Source of the DNA: Cotesia glomerata
Lineage: Eukaryota > Arthropoda > Insecta > Hymenoptera > Braconidae
Assembly: GCF_020080835.1 (NCBI RefSeq)
Contig: NC_058158.1
Location: 18,252,430-18,316,429, forward strand
Direction of reading: 5' to 3'
Length of the DNA: 64,000 nucleotides
Part shown: positions 22,946-34,000 of the stretch, piece after piece
Numbering within the stretch: the stretch's first letter is position 1
How the letters are laid out: each line of letters starts with the position of its first letter
Notes under the pieces: generated by a model
Database searches by the model: none
Seen by the model: the letters and a program-made list of their open reading frames with translations, nothing else
Told to the model about the DNA's origin: nothing
Position numbers and translations under genes: made by a program

Positions 22946-24105
22946 TAACAAATAATCTCACCAGAGTTTATAAGTAAAATAAACACACAATTCTCCGTAT
23001 ATGCCTTGTTGGTAAGTAGGATGTTTTGAACTCGTACGCAAAATATTTAGGTTCAAATCATGCCGACAGCTAAATTTTTCTTTTTTTTTTTTTTTTTTGA
23101 ACAATGAAAGTAATTATTATTTATATAAATAAACATAAAAAAAAGGAAATAATTTAACACCAACGAATGCGCATAATAATAGATTAGCAATATCTAAAAT
23201 TTTTCTTAAAAACTCATTTAAAAGATCGTTTAGTCATTTATAAAATCGACTTGAATGTTTATTTTCGTATCTCTAATAGTTTAAAAGTTATGTTAGTTTT
23301 TTAGTAGTCAACCGAAGCAGCCGCTGCAACTTTTGTAGCACATGTTTTTTAAAAGTACAATACAAAATTGAAAAAAAATTTTTTCTATACTTTGTTTTAT
23401 ATGGTTATTTTTGTTAATTTTATAAGTTTTAGAAAAAATATATCAAAATGTTAAAAATTTGTTTATAAAAAATCCGTAAGTTAATAAACAATAGAATTGT
23501 TGATAAAAAAAATTTTTTTTGTTACTTTATAGAGGACTGTCAATTATGATTTTTAGAAAAAAAATAATTTCTTAATTAAATATTCAAACAATAGAAATAT
23601 AAAACAAACGATTATAAACAATTAAAAATTGTTATTAAAATAAATTTTTTTTTTTAAATCATAATATTTGTAATATAATAGAGTTGTGAAAAAAATTGTT
23701 TTTAAATATTGAAATAATCAATTTGTTTATAAAAAATTTATCAACAAATGGCGGGAAAAATTTATTTTGCAAATCAATTAATATCTTGTATTAATAAAAA
23801 ATCGATAATATGATGATTAAGAAAAAAAAAATTTTTTTAACAATATTACTTGGATTTTTTAGTTTTTGTTCAAGTATAAAAATTATTATAAACAAAGTAT
23901 AAATATTTTTTTAACTTTTATAGCGCGATCTTGTTAAGTATGTATGTAAAAAAGGCTCTACGAAGCGAAAATTTTTTACGACAATTATTTAAACATTTTT
24001 TTTCACTTACAATTAAGACGGAAGTTCGAGAAAATTTTGTTACTTAACAATTGTTTAGCTTGTTGAAAAATTAACTTTAAGTGAAATTTCCAACAGGAAT
24101 AATTA
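22946..24105. other. AT-rich repeat-like block related to 44280-46780
   Basis: Long stretches of aaaaaatttttttt with ttgtttataaaaaa and cgatcttgttaagta plus ggctctacgaag. The same elements recur at about 44880-44930 as cgccatcttgttgagtaag and gggctccaagaa. No coding sequence. Confidence 0.5.
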
Positions 24106-25541
24106 CACCGGCACACAAAAAAAAAAGTTGTTAGTACTTTTGACAGGTTCCATGTATCTTTATGTATTTCGACCCGCTGAATCCGAATTTGAGATCAGTT
24201 TGACCCGTACATCGTCAAATTTTCGAGAAAACTTTGAAAAACCGAAAAAAATCACGAAATTCGGCAGTTTAGGCGATTTAAAATGATTTAAAAATTTTTT
24301 TACCTAAATCCTTAAAAAATTTTAGTTAATTCTACTTTTTTTGATATCGTTTTTATTACACTGGTGTCTTGGTGGAATCCTCCGCCTTACTCGTCACTGT
24401 AATCGTCAAGATTTTCAGGAAAGTGTAGAAATTAAGAATGTAAAATGTGCAATTTAAGATTTATCAAGCAACCCTAAGTTGTAATTAAAATAAAGTTCGA
24501 ATTCGAGGTTCTGTTCGGGGACCAAAAATTCCTTCTTCTTATTTGGCATCGTTAACATAGTGATTTGTTCGATCTCAACTATTTCACAAACATAAATAGC
24601 AGAATATTTTGTGAACCCTGATTGTTGGTCGAACAGTGCTGTTGCAAATTTTATATCACCACAAACTTTCCATTGATGTTACGAATACTTTATTTCATCT
24701 AATACGATTTGCAAATTGTAAATCAGTGCCAATATCTTTCCATTATGAAGAAGCACAGTTTTCAAACTTATCTTAGATGAATCAATACAACCTTTCACAT
24801 CTGGTCAGTACACTGATGAATTTTCGGAACTCCTTCTTTTCATCGAAATTTTAATCATTCCTGATTTCTTGCTTGAATGCTTGTGCCTGTAATCGGGGCA
24901 CCTCCACATGGTGACGGCGGGCAACAGAACCGTCTAGCAGAGTCTCTGGGTTAACGGCTTGTATGCCGTCATGGCAGATATTTTATTTTTATTTAAAAAT
25001 TTATTTTTATCATAACGGACTTGATTTATTTTGATTTTTAGTGGTTTTTTGCCATTTATTTAGATTTTTAGAGATGTCTGAGCCATATAAATTCGAGATT
25101 TATATTCGGCGGATTGAAATACATGAGAATCATGATTGATCTAATTTTATAAATTTTTTTTTAACACAATATCTGGAATTTTTTGCTTTTTTTTTTCTTT
25201 TTTTTTGCTATTTTTTGCTTTTTTTGTAATTTTTCAGGGTTTTTTGGAATTTACTTAAACTTTTAGTGGCTTATGGCCTAAATAAACTTCAGATAAGTAT
25301 TAAGCGGGTCGAAATTCATAAGAATCATGCTTAGTTTAGGTGAAAAAAAATTTTTAAATCATTTTAAATCGCCTAAACTGCCGATTTTCGTCATTTTTTT
25401 CGGTTTTTCAAAGTTTTCTCGAAAATTTAACGGTGTACGGGTCAAACTGATCTCAAATTCGGATTCAGCGGGTTGATATACAGAAAGATATATGGGTCCC
25501 GTCAAAAGTACTGACAACTTTTTTTTTTTCGTGTGCCGGTG
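24106..25541. mobile_element. 1.44-kb foldback transposon with CACCGGCACAC ends
   Basis: The ends CACCGGCACACA and (complement) TGTGCCGGTG are followed inward by about 200-bp inverted repeats. These carry acttttgacaggt, gacccgtaca, tcgagaaaactttgaaaaac and aggcgatttaaaatgattt and their complements. The loop holds a decayed coding fragment on the minus strand. Confidence 0.8.
24457..24800 (-). pseudogene. Decayed transposon-encoded protein fragment
   Basis: The minus strand from 24672 reads WKVCGDIKFATALFDQQSGF, then TKYSAIYVCE, with PNKKKEFLVPEQN further on. Just upstream, in another frame, it reads SLKTVLLHNGK. This order resembles a large family of uncharacterised, transposon-associated insect proteins (LLHNG, then WxICGDLK, then GYTKxxCFLCEWDSR). 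The cysteines expected in CFLC are partly lost and the frame is broken at least once. Identity rests on remembered family motifs and is tentative. Confidence 0.45.
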
Positions 25542-25604
25542 TTTATTTATAGTGTTCAGAACACACCATAATTTTTTCAAATTAAAAAAAAAATATTCAA
25601 TACC

Positions 25605-27254
25605 TTAAGGGGTTAGGGGTAGTCAGAGACACGAAAAAATGAGAATTTTCAGTATTTTTTTTTTGCTATTAAATCATGTTATTTTACAAAAGTAGTAATA
25701 TGGCATTGTTATACAATGTTTTGACTTGAAGTTACGAAAATTTCAAAAAAAAAAAAATTTTATTTCCAAAGTTATAGCTGTCTGTGTTGACCCAGTTCCA
25801 AAAAAAGGTCCTTGCGGTGACAATCATAAGTCCTTGGAGATTCATCTAAAATCAATCGGATGAAAAAAGTTAGTTTTATAAATAGATAATCCTGGGCCTG
25901 ATCGAAGGATTTTTTTTTTTTTTTCAAAAATTAACAAAATGGCGGCCTCAGGAAATTTTTGTCTAGATTTTTGGGAAAAAATCAACAGTTAATTGGTCTT
26001 AAAAAATCGAAATTTTTGAAAAAAAAAAAATCCTTCAGGATCAGGCCCGAGTTTATTATGTATTCTGAAAGCTGTATAAATTTTCTTAAAATCTACTGAG
26101 CGGTTTTCGAGTTACAGTTGTCACCAGTTCAAAAAACATAGTTTTGAGAAAAACGCGTTTAAAGTTTCACACTAGATTCACGTACAGAAATATGAATTAT
26201 TAAATTACTTACATCGAGTCATCTATTCCTGGGCTATATAATAGTTCTTCAGCCATCGTGGAAGTTTCCAAAATATCAATTTGCTGTTGCCTACGAAGCA
26301 TTCTGCCTTCCCGAGTGTTGTCGTTGGCGCGCTGATCTGCCACTTTCACACGTGCAGCATCCAATTTTTCAGCATACCGATGGGAATTAGACCCACAATT
26401 AAGTCCTAGGGTATCCATAATCATTAATAATGAATTTGTACCTTCATTAAATATACAAGTAGCTATGTATGCAGCAATTTGTACGATAGTAGAACTAGTA
26501 TTCACGGTTTTTGGACATATTTTCCACACTAGTTGGTTGAAGCTCTCATTATTATTCTGATTGAATCCACCTACACATCTTGAAAGTAAATTATCATTAC
26601 TGAGATCGTCGTAAATCGGTTTAATAGCTTTTAAAACATCAGGAGGTAAGGGAGAATAATCTTGAGTATAAGTATCAAGCTCTCCACTTGCTTCAGCGCA
26701 CTGGTAAGAGCACCAAGAATCTTCGCCTTTGGGACATATATCATGATTCGAATTTTCATCAGTCGAACCGTAGTGGTAAAAAGTTGCCATAATAGCAAAT
26801 TTCATATCTTCAATAGAATCGCAATGACGACGTATTGATAAACCATAGTACACAGTTAATTTGTCTATTACTTTTCCTGTAAGCCTACCTCTACCACCAA
26901 GACCTTTTTGTTTAGTTATCAGAGTACGCAGTCGAGTCCCCATCCGCTTCTGAACATGGCCTATACATTCCTTTTTATTTATGGTTGTATTTTTGTCAGG
27001 ATCTGCTTTTATAATTCCAGAATAGGATGACAATAGAACCCTAAAAGGGGGTTTCTTGAAGCTGCCGCTAGCTATCTGCTCCCGAGCGCTTTGAAGTACC
27101 CGAGCTCTCTTTGTTATTTGTCGAATAACTCAAAAACTAATTATCGGATCGACTTGAAATTTTCAGAGAATATTTTTAAGATATTACACATAACGAAAAT
27201 GCAAAAAAAAAATAATTGATTTTTTGAAAATTCTGACTACCCCTAACCCCTTAA
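25605..27254. mobile_element. TTAA-flanked DNA transposon with Mutator/Kolobok-like transposase remnant
   Basis: The inverted ends GGGGTTAGGGGTAGTCAGA and TCTGACTACCCCTAACCCC are bordered by TTAA on both sides (25605-25608 and 27251-27254). A 4-bp TTAA duplication is typical of Kolobok and piggyBac rather than Mutator elements. The interior has the coding remnant at 26209-27033 and non-coding AT-rich flanks. It is too short for a full transposase, so it is an internal-deletion derivative. Confidence 0.75.
26209..27033 (-). pseudogene. C-terminal part of a Mutator-like-domain transposase (N-terminus deleted)
   Basis: An open frame of about 274 codons without an ATG at its start: the first codon in this interval is TTG, and the frame stays open for about 20 codons further upstream. 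It contains KKECIGHVQKRMGTRLRTL, LTGKVIDKLTVYYGLSIRRH, the DICPKGEDSWCSYQ segment, PLPPDVLKAIKPIYDDLS and CVGGFNQNNNESFNQLVWKI. This order is characteristic of the insect proteins annotated as Mutator-like transposase domain. The DDE catalytic core normally lies N-terminal to this part and is missing. The lack of stops over 820 bp suggests recent loss or residual constraint. Function as a transposase is excluded by truncation. Confidence 0.8.
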
Positions 27255-27960
27255 ATAAATTAAATAATGTGCCGTACTCGCAACCTAAAAATGTCGCGCG
27301 CAGACCTATTTTCAGCGTTAAATTAAAATTATAAATAATGTAGATAGAGTTCCGGGAGTAAGGAGTTTTTTATTGGAAATTTCCTCCTTTTTTAGAATCT
27401 TTTTTTGAAATTCCTAAAATATTAATAGTTTATGAAATATTGGCAAAAAACGAAATGCTATTTTTTTGCATCTTTAATTGTTTATAACTTTTGCAATTTT
27501 TTCATGTGCTAATACACGCTTTTGGCACATTTTTCTAGGCGTCATTCCGGATCCATTGAGCTATCGCACATAATTTTAAGAGCAGTATCTTTATTTTAGA
27601 CCATTTTCAACTAGTCGACTAGACTATTAGTAAAAATTCACTAGTGTTATTATTTCGAGTAGTGGTGCCACCATTGCCACTCAATATTTCTTTTTATTTT
27701 TATGCTTTTTGTTGTGGTATGCGTTTGGTATAAGTTGTCAATTAAGAAAGTGGAGGGGGTAAAGAGTGGCAAGCCGCTGCTCGCAACGCTCGACTGACTG
27801 GAGCTAGGCCCCAAGCTCCCCATAAGTGCAATATAAGTTCATGCATAGTCAGACCAAAAAATTTGTTGCACCTCCAATAGGATATCTTGGTTTACCCTGC
27901 TGCTGTTTAATAATGAAATGATAATTTAAGTAAATGTGTTTGTATGTTTTTGTATGTGTT
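27255..27960. repeat. Copy of the ..CTCGACTAGACTA foldback-arm family, then spacer
   Basis: 27295-27630 shares cagcgttaaattaaaattat, ttccgggagtaaggag, gcgtcattccggatcc and a ctagtcgactagactat end with the arms at 43687-44018 and 45184-45516. 27640-27960 contains a less AT-rich stretch (27750-27830) without recognisable content. Confidence 0.55.
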
Positions 27961-28040
<80 letters not shown>

Positions 28041-28695
28041 TGTGTGTCACAGTTGGTGTCATTCGAAAAGTCTTCGCCAAACTTAGATTTTCTGTAAGTT
28101 GGAACCGATTCGGACCAGTAGATTTCGAGAAATTGCAAAAAAAGTGAAAAAAGAAGTTTTTTTTTTTTTTTTTTCATTTTTTTAAATATCTCCGGATTGG
28201 CTGAACCGATCGACCTCAAAAACTACTCAGCTCTTAACCTTGAAAACTCGCATCAATCGCCACCAAAAGCGTCAGAATTGGTTGATGCGTTTGGGAGATA
28301 TTGTTGTCGAAAAAAATCGAAAAAAGTGTTTTTTTGTAATAACTCTGAAATGTTTTATCAGATCAATTTTTTGTTTTAACTTGTTCATAGAGCTCAAAAA
28401 ACTACATCGATTGCCGCCAACCGCGTGAAAATCGGTCGATTCATTCAAAAGTTACAGCAGTTTGAAAATTAAAAAAATCGTGTTTCATCGAACTATGATA
28501 AGATTTTTGAGCTCGAAGAGCTCAAAAGTATAAGATAGCTATCTCTATGAGTTCGGAGAGCTAAAAATAACACATAAATTGTATTTTTGAGCTCGATGAG
28601 CTCAAAAACGTCATAAGTGCAATTTTAAGCGCCTAGGTATGGAATTAGCGGGAAGTTGCAGGGATGGCCTTCAGGGTCAACCGTTTTCCTATTTT
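27961..28695 (-). mobile_element. AACTTCCCGC-family element, copy 3, truncated at its (TG)n
   Basis: Reverse orientation. The (TG)n tract is at 27966-28047, then the family body with aactactcagctcttaacctt and ctcgaagagctcaaa palindromes, then ttagcgggaagttgcaggga and ggtcaaccgttttcc at the right. The end beyond the microsatellite is missing, as in copy 2. ORFs across it are not genes. Confidence 0.75.
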
Positions 28696-28804
28696 TTTTT
28701 GTATTTTTTCTGGGCATAAAAGATGAGTTACAACCATATTAAGTATTATATCCCTAAAAATAACCACATATTTAATTAGGGGTAGTTATGTCTAATTGAA
28801 TCTT

Positions 28805-29121
28805 GTTACATGTAGTTATATATAAGTATATATAATTATGTATAACATATATAAGATTACATATAACTTACATATCATCATATATATATTTAGACCTGGC
28901 CAAGTTTTATTGTTACATGTAGTTATATATAAGTATATATAATTATGTATAACATATATAAGATTACATATAACTTACATATCATCATATATATATTTAG
29001 ACCTGGCCAAGTTTTATTGTTACATGTAGTTATATATAAGTATATATAATTATGTATAACATATATAAGATTATATAAAACTTACATATCATTATATATA
29101 TTTAGACCTGGCCAAGTTTTA
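28805..29121. repeat. 107-bp tandem repeat, three near-identical copies
   Basis: Units start with gttacatgtagttatatata at 28805, 28912 and 29019 and end ttagacctggccaagtttta. The copies differ at a few positions only, so the array is young. Confidence 0.95.
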
Positions 29122-30309
29122 GGTGGTTAATAACCACCTATAATTATATATTAAGGCAAAATCATTTTTCCCGGGTATGTGATGACTTATCCATGAATTA
29201 TAGAGTTATAGAGCTGGCAACAGATATTCTAAGGAATTTAAAGTTTGAGGAAAATGCATAACTTCTACAATGCATGATATGTACAAATATTTAATACATA
29301 TCTTGTTATTGAATTCACTGACATTGTTTCTTATAGAAAATTTGCGCACCAAAAAAGTGATCTTGATGATCCATGGATATAACTTACTGAAAAATTGCAT
29401 AAGATAAAATATATAATATTCCGTTGCCTCTATAAAATACGGTATGATTCCGTTAAAATTAAAATAAACTTTAAGACAACTGATTTAAAAGTAATGATGA
29501 ACTTAACCCTGCATCTCTTTAATTTTCGTAAACTAAAGATAAAAATACTAGTAAATTTTGTATTTTTTTCTCTTTTGCTAGTATTTAAATCATATTGTCA
29601 CTATTCCTAATCACTAATATGTACTTGTAGATTATTAACTTAATGTATTGTTGATGGTTCTGGAGGAGCTTAAAACTCCCCCTCGCGGTCTTGAAATCAC
29701 TAAGGATCCATGATGGGTACATGAAGGGTCTACAGAGGAGCTACACGGGATGTACTGTGGAACAACAGTGGATCCGCTGTGGATTTTGTGACGTTTTGTC
29801 ATCGTGGTTCCACCGTGGTTAAGCAAAGGCTTTCTTGTGAATCTATTGTGGTTTGACTGTGGTTCGATGGTGGTTTAGCGGTGTTCTTACTGTGGCTCCA
29901 CAATGGTTCCATTGTGAATTTGCAATGGTTCCATTGTGGGTCCTGAATCGAAAATCGAGTTCTGTTTTAACCGTAATTTTTTTATTATGAATAATAATTA
30001 TTATTGTTATAAAAAATAAGTAGTAGTAATTAATAATCATTGTTATTAATATAAAAATTTATAATTAACAATTATTACAATTACTACTATAAAAATCGTT
30101 TATGAACACAAAAAAATATATAAATTAATTTTTTAACAAAAAAACAAAAATGAATGATTTCCCCAATTTGGGAGAATTTTTTTTACGAGCAGGGATTATT
30201 TACTGTCCAGTTTGTATAGTTAAGGAGTAAGGAAGCAGGAGGAGAGGATTACTTATGCTAAATTAACCTAATACATTCCGTAAATAAAGAAATAAATAAA
30301 AATCGCTTT
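29122..30309. other. Intronic spacer with a GTGGTTCCAC-type minisatellite
   Basis: 29122-29640 has nothing recognisable. From about 29735 to 29940, degenerate 12-15 bp units such as gtggttccaccgtgg, gtggtttgactgtgg and atggttccattgtgg recur about 14 times, with a centre-symmetric ccac/gtgg flavour. 29950-30300 is AT-rich. Confidence 0.55.
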
Positions 30310-30381
30310 GCCCTAACCGAGAACCGAACTCGGAACCTATCGTTCGCCAGCTTTACGCGCTACCCGCATCGCCACACGGAC
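30310..30381 (-). ncRNA. tRNA-like sequence, degenerate
   Basis: The minus strand has a perfect T stem-loop (CCGAG-TTCGGTT-CTCGG) and a D-arm-like TGGCGATGCGGGTAGCGC with one A-box mismatch. The anticodon arm does not fold properly and the B box is degenerate. It is a different family from the two other tRNA-like loci. Confidence 0.4.
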
Positions 30382-31199
30382 AACTGAGAAAAGTTGAATC
30401 TCAGTAGTCTCATAAACTTTTTAAATGACGTGTCTTCAAATGATTAAGTTCTAAGTGGAATCTAAAAAGGAACTTTACGAAGAAATTAGATGAATAATAA
30501 TAATTATATCTACAGACATTCAAAATTGAAATTTAGTTTCCCATTCTCAGTTATTTATCTTATACTTCTATTTTCAACTGTAAGATTCGGTAATTGTTTA
30601 TTTTCACGGGGTGTGAAATCAACATGATTAGATTATTTTCTGCTTAATAAGATATTTGATATCTAAAAATAGACAAAATAAACAGAGCGAAAAAACACAC
30701 GTCCGAACACAATAAGAGCTCAGTGGCGCTCCCAAGGGGTAGTTCAAAAATATCAACTGCGGTTCCGTTGGGCAGACCACCTAATTATCTGCGCCTTACC
30801 TTGAAAAAATCGACTTCTTGTCCTTCTATCACGGGATTTCTAGAAAAAAACAGAAAATGAAGTAGTGAAGAAGCCTTTAAGGAGGTATTCTAGTCTAGAG
30901 GTCTGAATTTCGAGCGTTTTTTTGGCAATTAATACAAAAGAAGCAGTTAATATTTTTACTATAAAATTTTTTATCATTTGTTTATTGATATTTCAAGAAT
31001 ACAAAAAAATACATTTAAAAAAAAAAAAATAAATTTTCAAAAAGATATGTCCTTGAAGTAGAGAAAAAAAAAGGCCGTATCCTCGTGAAAAGGATTTCTC
31101 CCTTTGTATCCATCTGAAAAAAAAAACAATGCTAAATTATTGATCAGTACAAATGTCATTGTCGCACAAACCAACAAAACTTGAAAAAAAATTTTTTTC
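30382..31199. other. AT-rich spacer
   Basis: No gene seen. A moderately GC-rich patch (about 30690-30800) has no clear ORF. Confidence 0.4.
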
Positions 31200-31339
31200 A
31201 CAAAATGGCGGCTGTTTAAAAATAGAAGTCGATTGTTTTACTCATTTTTCAACTTCCTCCAATTTTTTAAAAATATTACAAATTTGAAATTTTCACTCCC
31301 AAGAAGTCAAACATTTTCTAACCTCCAACTTTAACATCA

Positions 31340-31700
31340 ATTGTTCTAATGTCATAGTCAAAAAGCTACGCAACTATATCCTAGTGGATCTCTTGGACCC
31401 CTATCTGAAATCTACAATTTTGAAAGCCAAAAAAAATAAGCTCGCAGGCACTAAAATTTTTATTAACCCGGACCGCACAAGCAAAGAACAATAAATCGAT
31501 TGGCAGTGTCGACAATTCTGTATACAAAATTACTCAGAAGGCAAAAAAGTCGCCAGAAAAGGTAATAAAGTGATAATCAACAACCAGACCTTTACCTGGA
31601 GCGATGTACAAGATACTTTTGTCCTTTTAAGCAAAAACTCCTCAACCAACGCTACTACCCCAATGGAGTGCGAGAATGATCCGTTGGAAAACTAGATGAT
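31340..31700 (+). pseudogene. LINE ORF1 C-terminal remnant
   Basis: Reading frames interrupted by stops contain KIFINPDRTSKEQ and a GNKVIINNQTFTW stretch. These resemble the C-terminal region of ORF1 proteins of insect Jockey/CR1-type LINEs (a basic linker followed by a short beta-hairpin). It lies directly before the ORF2 endonuclease, which supports this reading. Confidence 0.45.
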
Positions 31701-31703
31701 AGC

Positions 31704-33776
31704 TCAGCAGAACTAGTAAAGATAACCTTCTGGAACCTTCATGGCTACTCCAACCTTGAATTTAGTTCACTCTGCAAGTACTCAGACATTATAGCCGCCT
31801 GTGAAACCTGGACTACGCTGCCTCTCAATCTCCAATTCTTAGAAAAATATCACAACTTCTGGTCAGATGCGGTTAGGAAACATGCTGTGGGTCGTGCCAG
31901 TGGAGGACTAGTTACAGCAATTAATAACAGATATAATGCTACAATACTTGCAAAGTCACCGTCATTGATCTTCAATAAGGTTGAAATCGGTAACACTATT
32001 ATTATACTTGGGTCTGTATATTTTCGCAAATGCCTTGTGCTTCACAGTCTATTAAGCTCACTGCAAGTACTCATTGATCCCATTAAAGCAACACATACTC
32101 ATGATTTGTTTATTATAGGCGGTGACATGAATGTACGAGTTGGTCTCTTAAACCCCTGGCCACCTGAGATGTTTCTTGGACTCCATATACACAGTACAAG
32201 AACAGGCCTGGATTCTGCTGAATGCGATAGGGGCCACCAACTGCTTGATTTCATGCTGGACAATGATTTTGTTCTTCTTAATGGTAGAACTAACAGTGAC
32301 TCCCCAGCGCAGCCTACTTATGATTTTCACGGTACATCAATAATTGATTTAGTATGGGCAAATACCTCGTCACTCCATTACATTTTGGATCTGGAAGTTA
32401 TACTTGAACCCTCACTATCTGACCACAGACCCGTCTGTGTATCAATACAAGTGAGATCTACTTCCAAGCCTGAATCTTGCTGCACAGCGCCTCCATGCAA
32501 CATTACCAAAATTAAATGGGATGAAAAATTGAAAAATGAATTCCAAAGCCAACTGTACTCTACGTAATTTCTGAGCATTCAATCAGAGGCACAACCTGAC
32601 GATCTGTACAACTGGCTACAACAGTCAATTTTCAACGCCGCGGAAAATACCGGGATGGTTAAAATATCATGCTTTAATTCTAACGTCTCTCTGTATCGCA
32701 ACCCTTGGTTTGATACCTGCTGTAAAGAAGCGAAAAGGAATTTTCGCAGATCTCTCCTCAAAAGCAAAAAAGAGAACTTCAATCCTGCCACCAGACAAGA
32801 AGTTGCGAGCTATAAAAAACTATACAGAGACCTTTGCAAGAACAAAAGCAAAGACTACATTCAGCAAATTAAAGAGACCTTTGCCAACATCTCTGCGCCA
32901 TCGAAATTCTGGGCTGCTGTTAAGAAATTCAGCTACAAAGGAGGTTCCTACTCCTCTATTCCCATAACTGATTGGAACAATTTTTATAGCACAGTATACC
33001 AACCTAGAATAATCTCAAGCCTTCCATCGGAGCGCATCCTCAATAGTACTCTCGACGCTGAAATCTCCTTTGCCGAATTGAATAATTCTCTGCGCTAAAA
33101 TGTGGCAAATCTCCGGGACCTGACCTCCTGACCAACGAACTTTATAAATCTCTTACTGGAGATTACAAGGAGGTTCTCAGAATCATCTTGAACAAAGTCT
33201 TAGAAACTGAGCAGGTTCCTAATACATGGACCAATTCCCTGATGACCACGTTACATAAGAAAGGTGATAGAAAGGATCCCCTGAATTATCGCGGCATCGC
33301 ACTAATTAACACCGTAACAAAGATATTCACCACAATTTTTAAAAAGAGACTGGTCATTTGGGTTAATAATCAAAATGTGTTACCCGAGTGCCAATTGGGC
33401 TTTCGAACTGGACGCAGCTGTACTGATGCTATTTTTACATTACTCAGTACTATTCAAATTCAATTTTGCCACAATGACGGAAGGGAAATTTACGGTATCT
33501 TCGTTGACTTTCGCAGAGCATTTGACTCTGTCCCACATAATCGACTATGGTAAAAGCTACATCAACTACAGATTAGCTCCAAATTTATTGCAACAGTAAA
33601 GTCGATATACGACCAAGCAACGATACAGATCAAGTCGGCTGGGGAGTTCTCCATGAAATTCGACGTAACTGAAGGCGTATTCCAAGGAGAAGCACTGAGT
33701 CCTGACTTATTTCTACTTTTTCTACACGACATTGAAAATTTCTTCCGATCGAAGGGCTTATATGATGGGCTTATAA
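31704..33776 (+). pseudogene. LINE ORF2 (endonuclease plus partial reverse transcriptase), broken
   Basis: The endonuclease begins KITFWNLHGYSNL and contains AACETW, FIIGGDMNV and the LSDHRPV motif that closes the apurinic-type nuclease. An in-frame TAA at 32565-32567 interrupts the linker. The same frame runs on to 33098, after which a frameshift leads into KSPGPDLLTNELYKSL, NYRGIALINT, LGFRTGRSCTDAI and the RT A-box FVDFRRAFDSVPHNRLW. A second in-frame stop follows (33551-33553), then the QGEALSPDLF B-box. The YxDD box is absent because the sequence stops at the junction with the BEL element. At least two nonsense changes and one frameshift make it dead. Confidence 0.85.
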
Positions 33777-34000
33777 GTTTGCATTCCATTAACAGCCCCG
33801 ATTGGAATAGAACAATTTTGCATAGGGAGTTTTAATTTATTAGTCAAATTTTCAGTAATAAAATTAGCTGTTGCACAGGTATCAAGCAAAGCGCGAGCTT
33901 GTATGAATTTACCTGCTGAGTCACGCATCTGGATGAGAGCACTCATCATCAATTGAAAACGCGGTGTTCTAACTATGGTTGTATAATTATGAACGACTAG
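33777..34000 (-). pseudogene. BEL/Pao protease start, truncated (same frame as gag)
   Basis: The minus-strand frame directly after the gag TGA contains RDSAGKFIQARALLDTCATA and then FITE, followed by NCSIPIGAVNGM. DTCATANFI matches the BEL/Pao aspartic protease, whose catalytic motif is D(S/T)CA rather than DTGA. It is cut at the LINE junction soon after AVNGMQT. Confidence 0.8.

Larger units (their letters stand above)
31200..33776 (+). mobile_element. Decayed non-LTR retrotransposon (CR1/L2/Jockey-group LINE), cut off inside the reverse transcriptase
   Basis: The order is an ORF1 tail, the ORF2 endonuclease, a linker and the first half of the reverse transcriptase, all on the plus strand. 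It ends abruptly where the BEL/Pao element begins (about 33776). The 5' boundary is not defined. The A-rich run at 37034-37058 may be its original 3' tail. Clade placement is tentative. Confidence 0.8.

Noticed and set aside
32148..32791. Minus-strand ORFs opposite the decayed LINE endonuclease
   Set aside because: Shadows of a recognisable coding strand.
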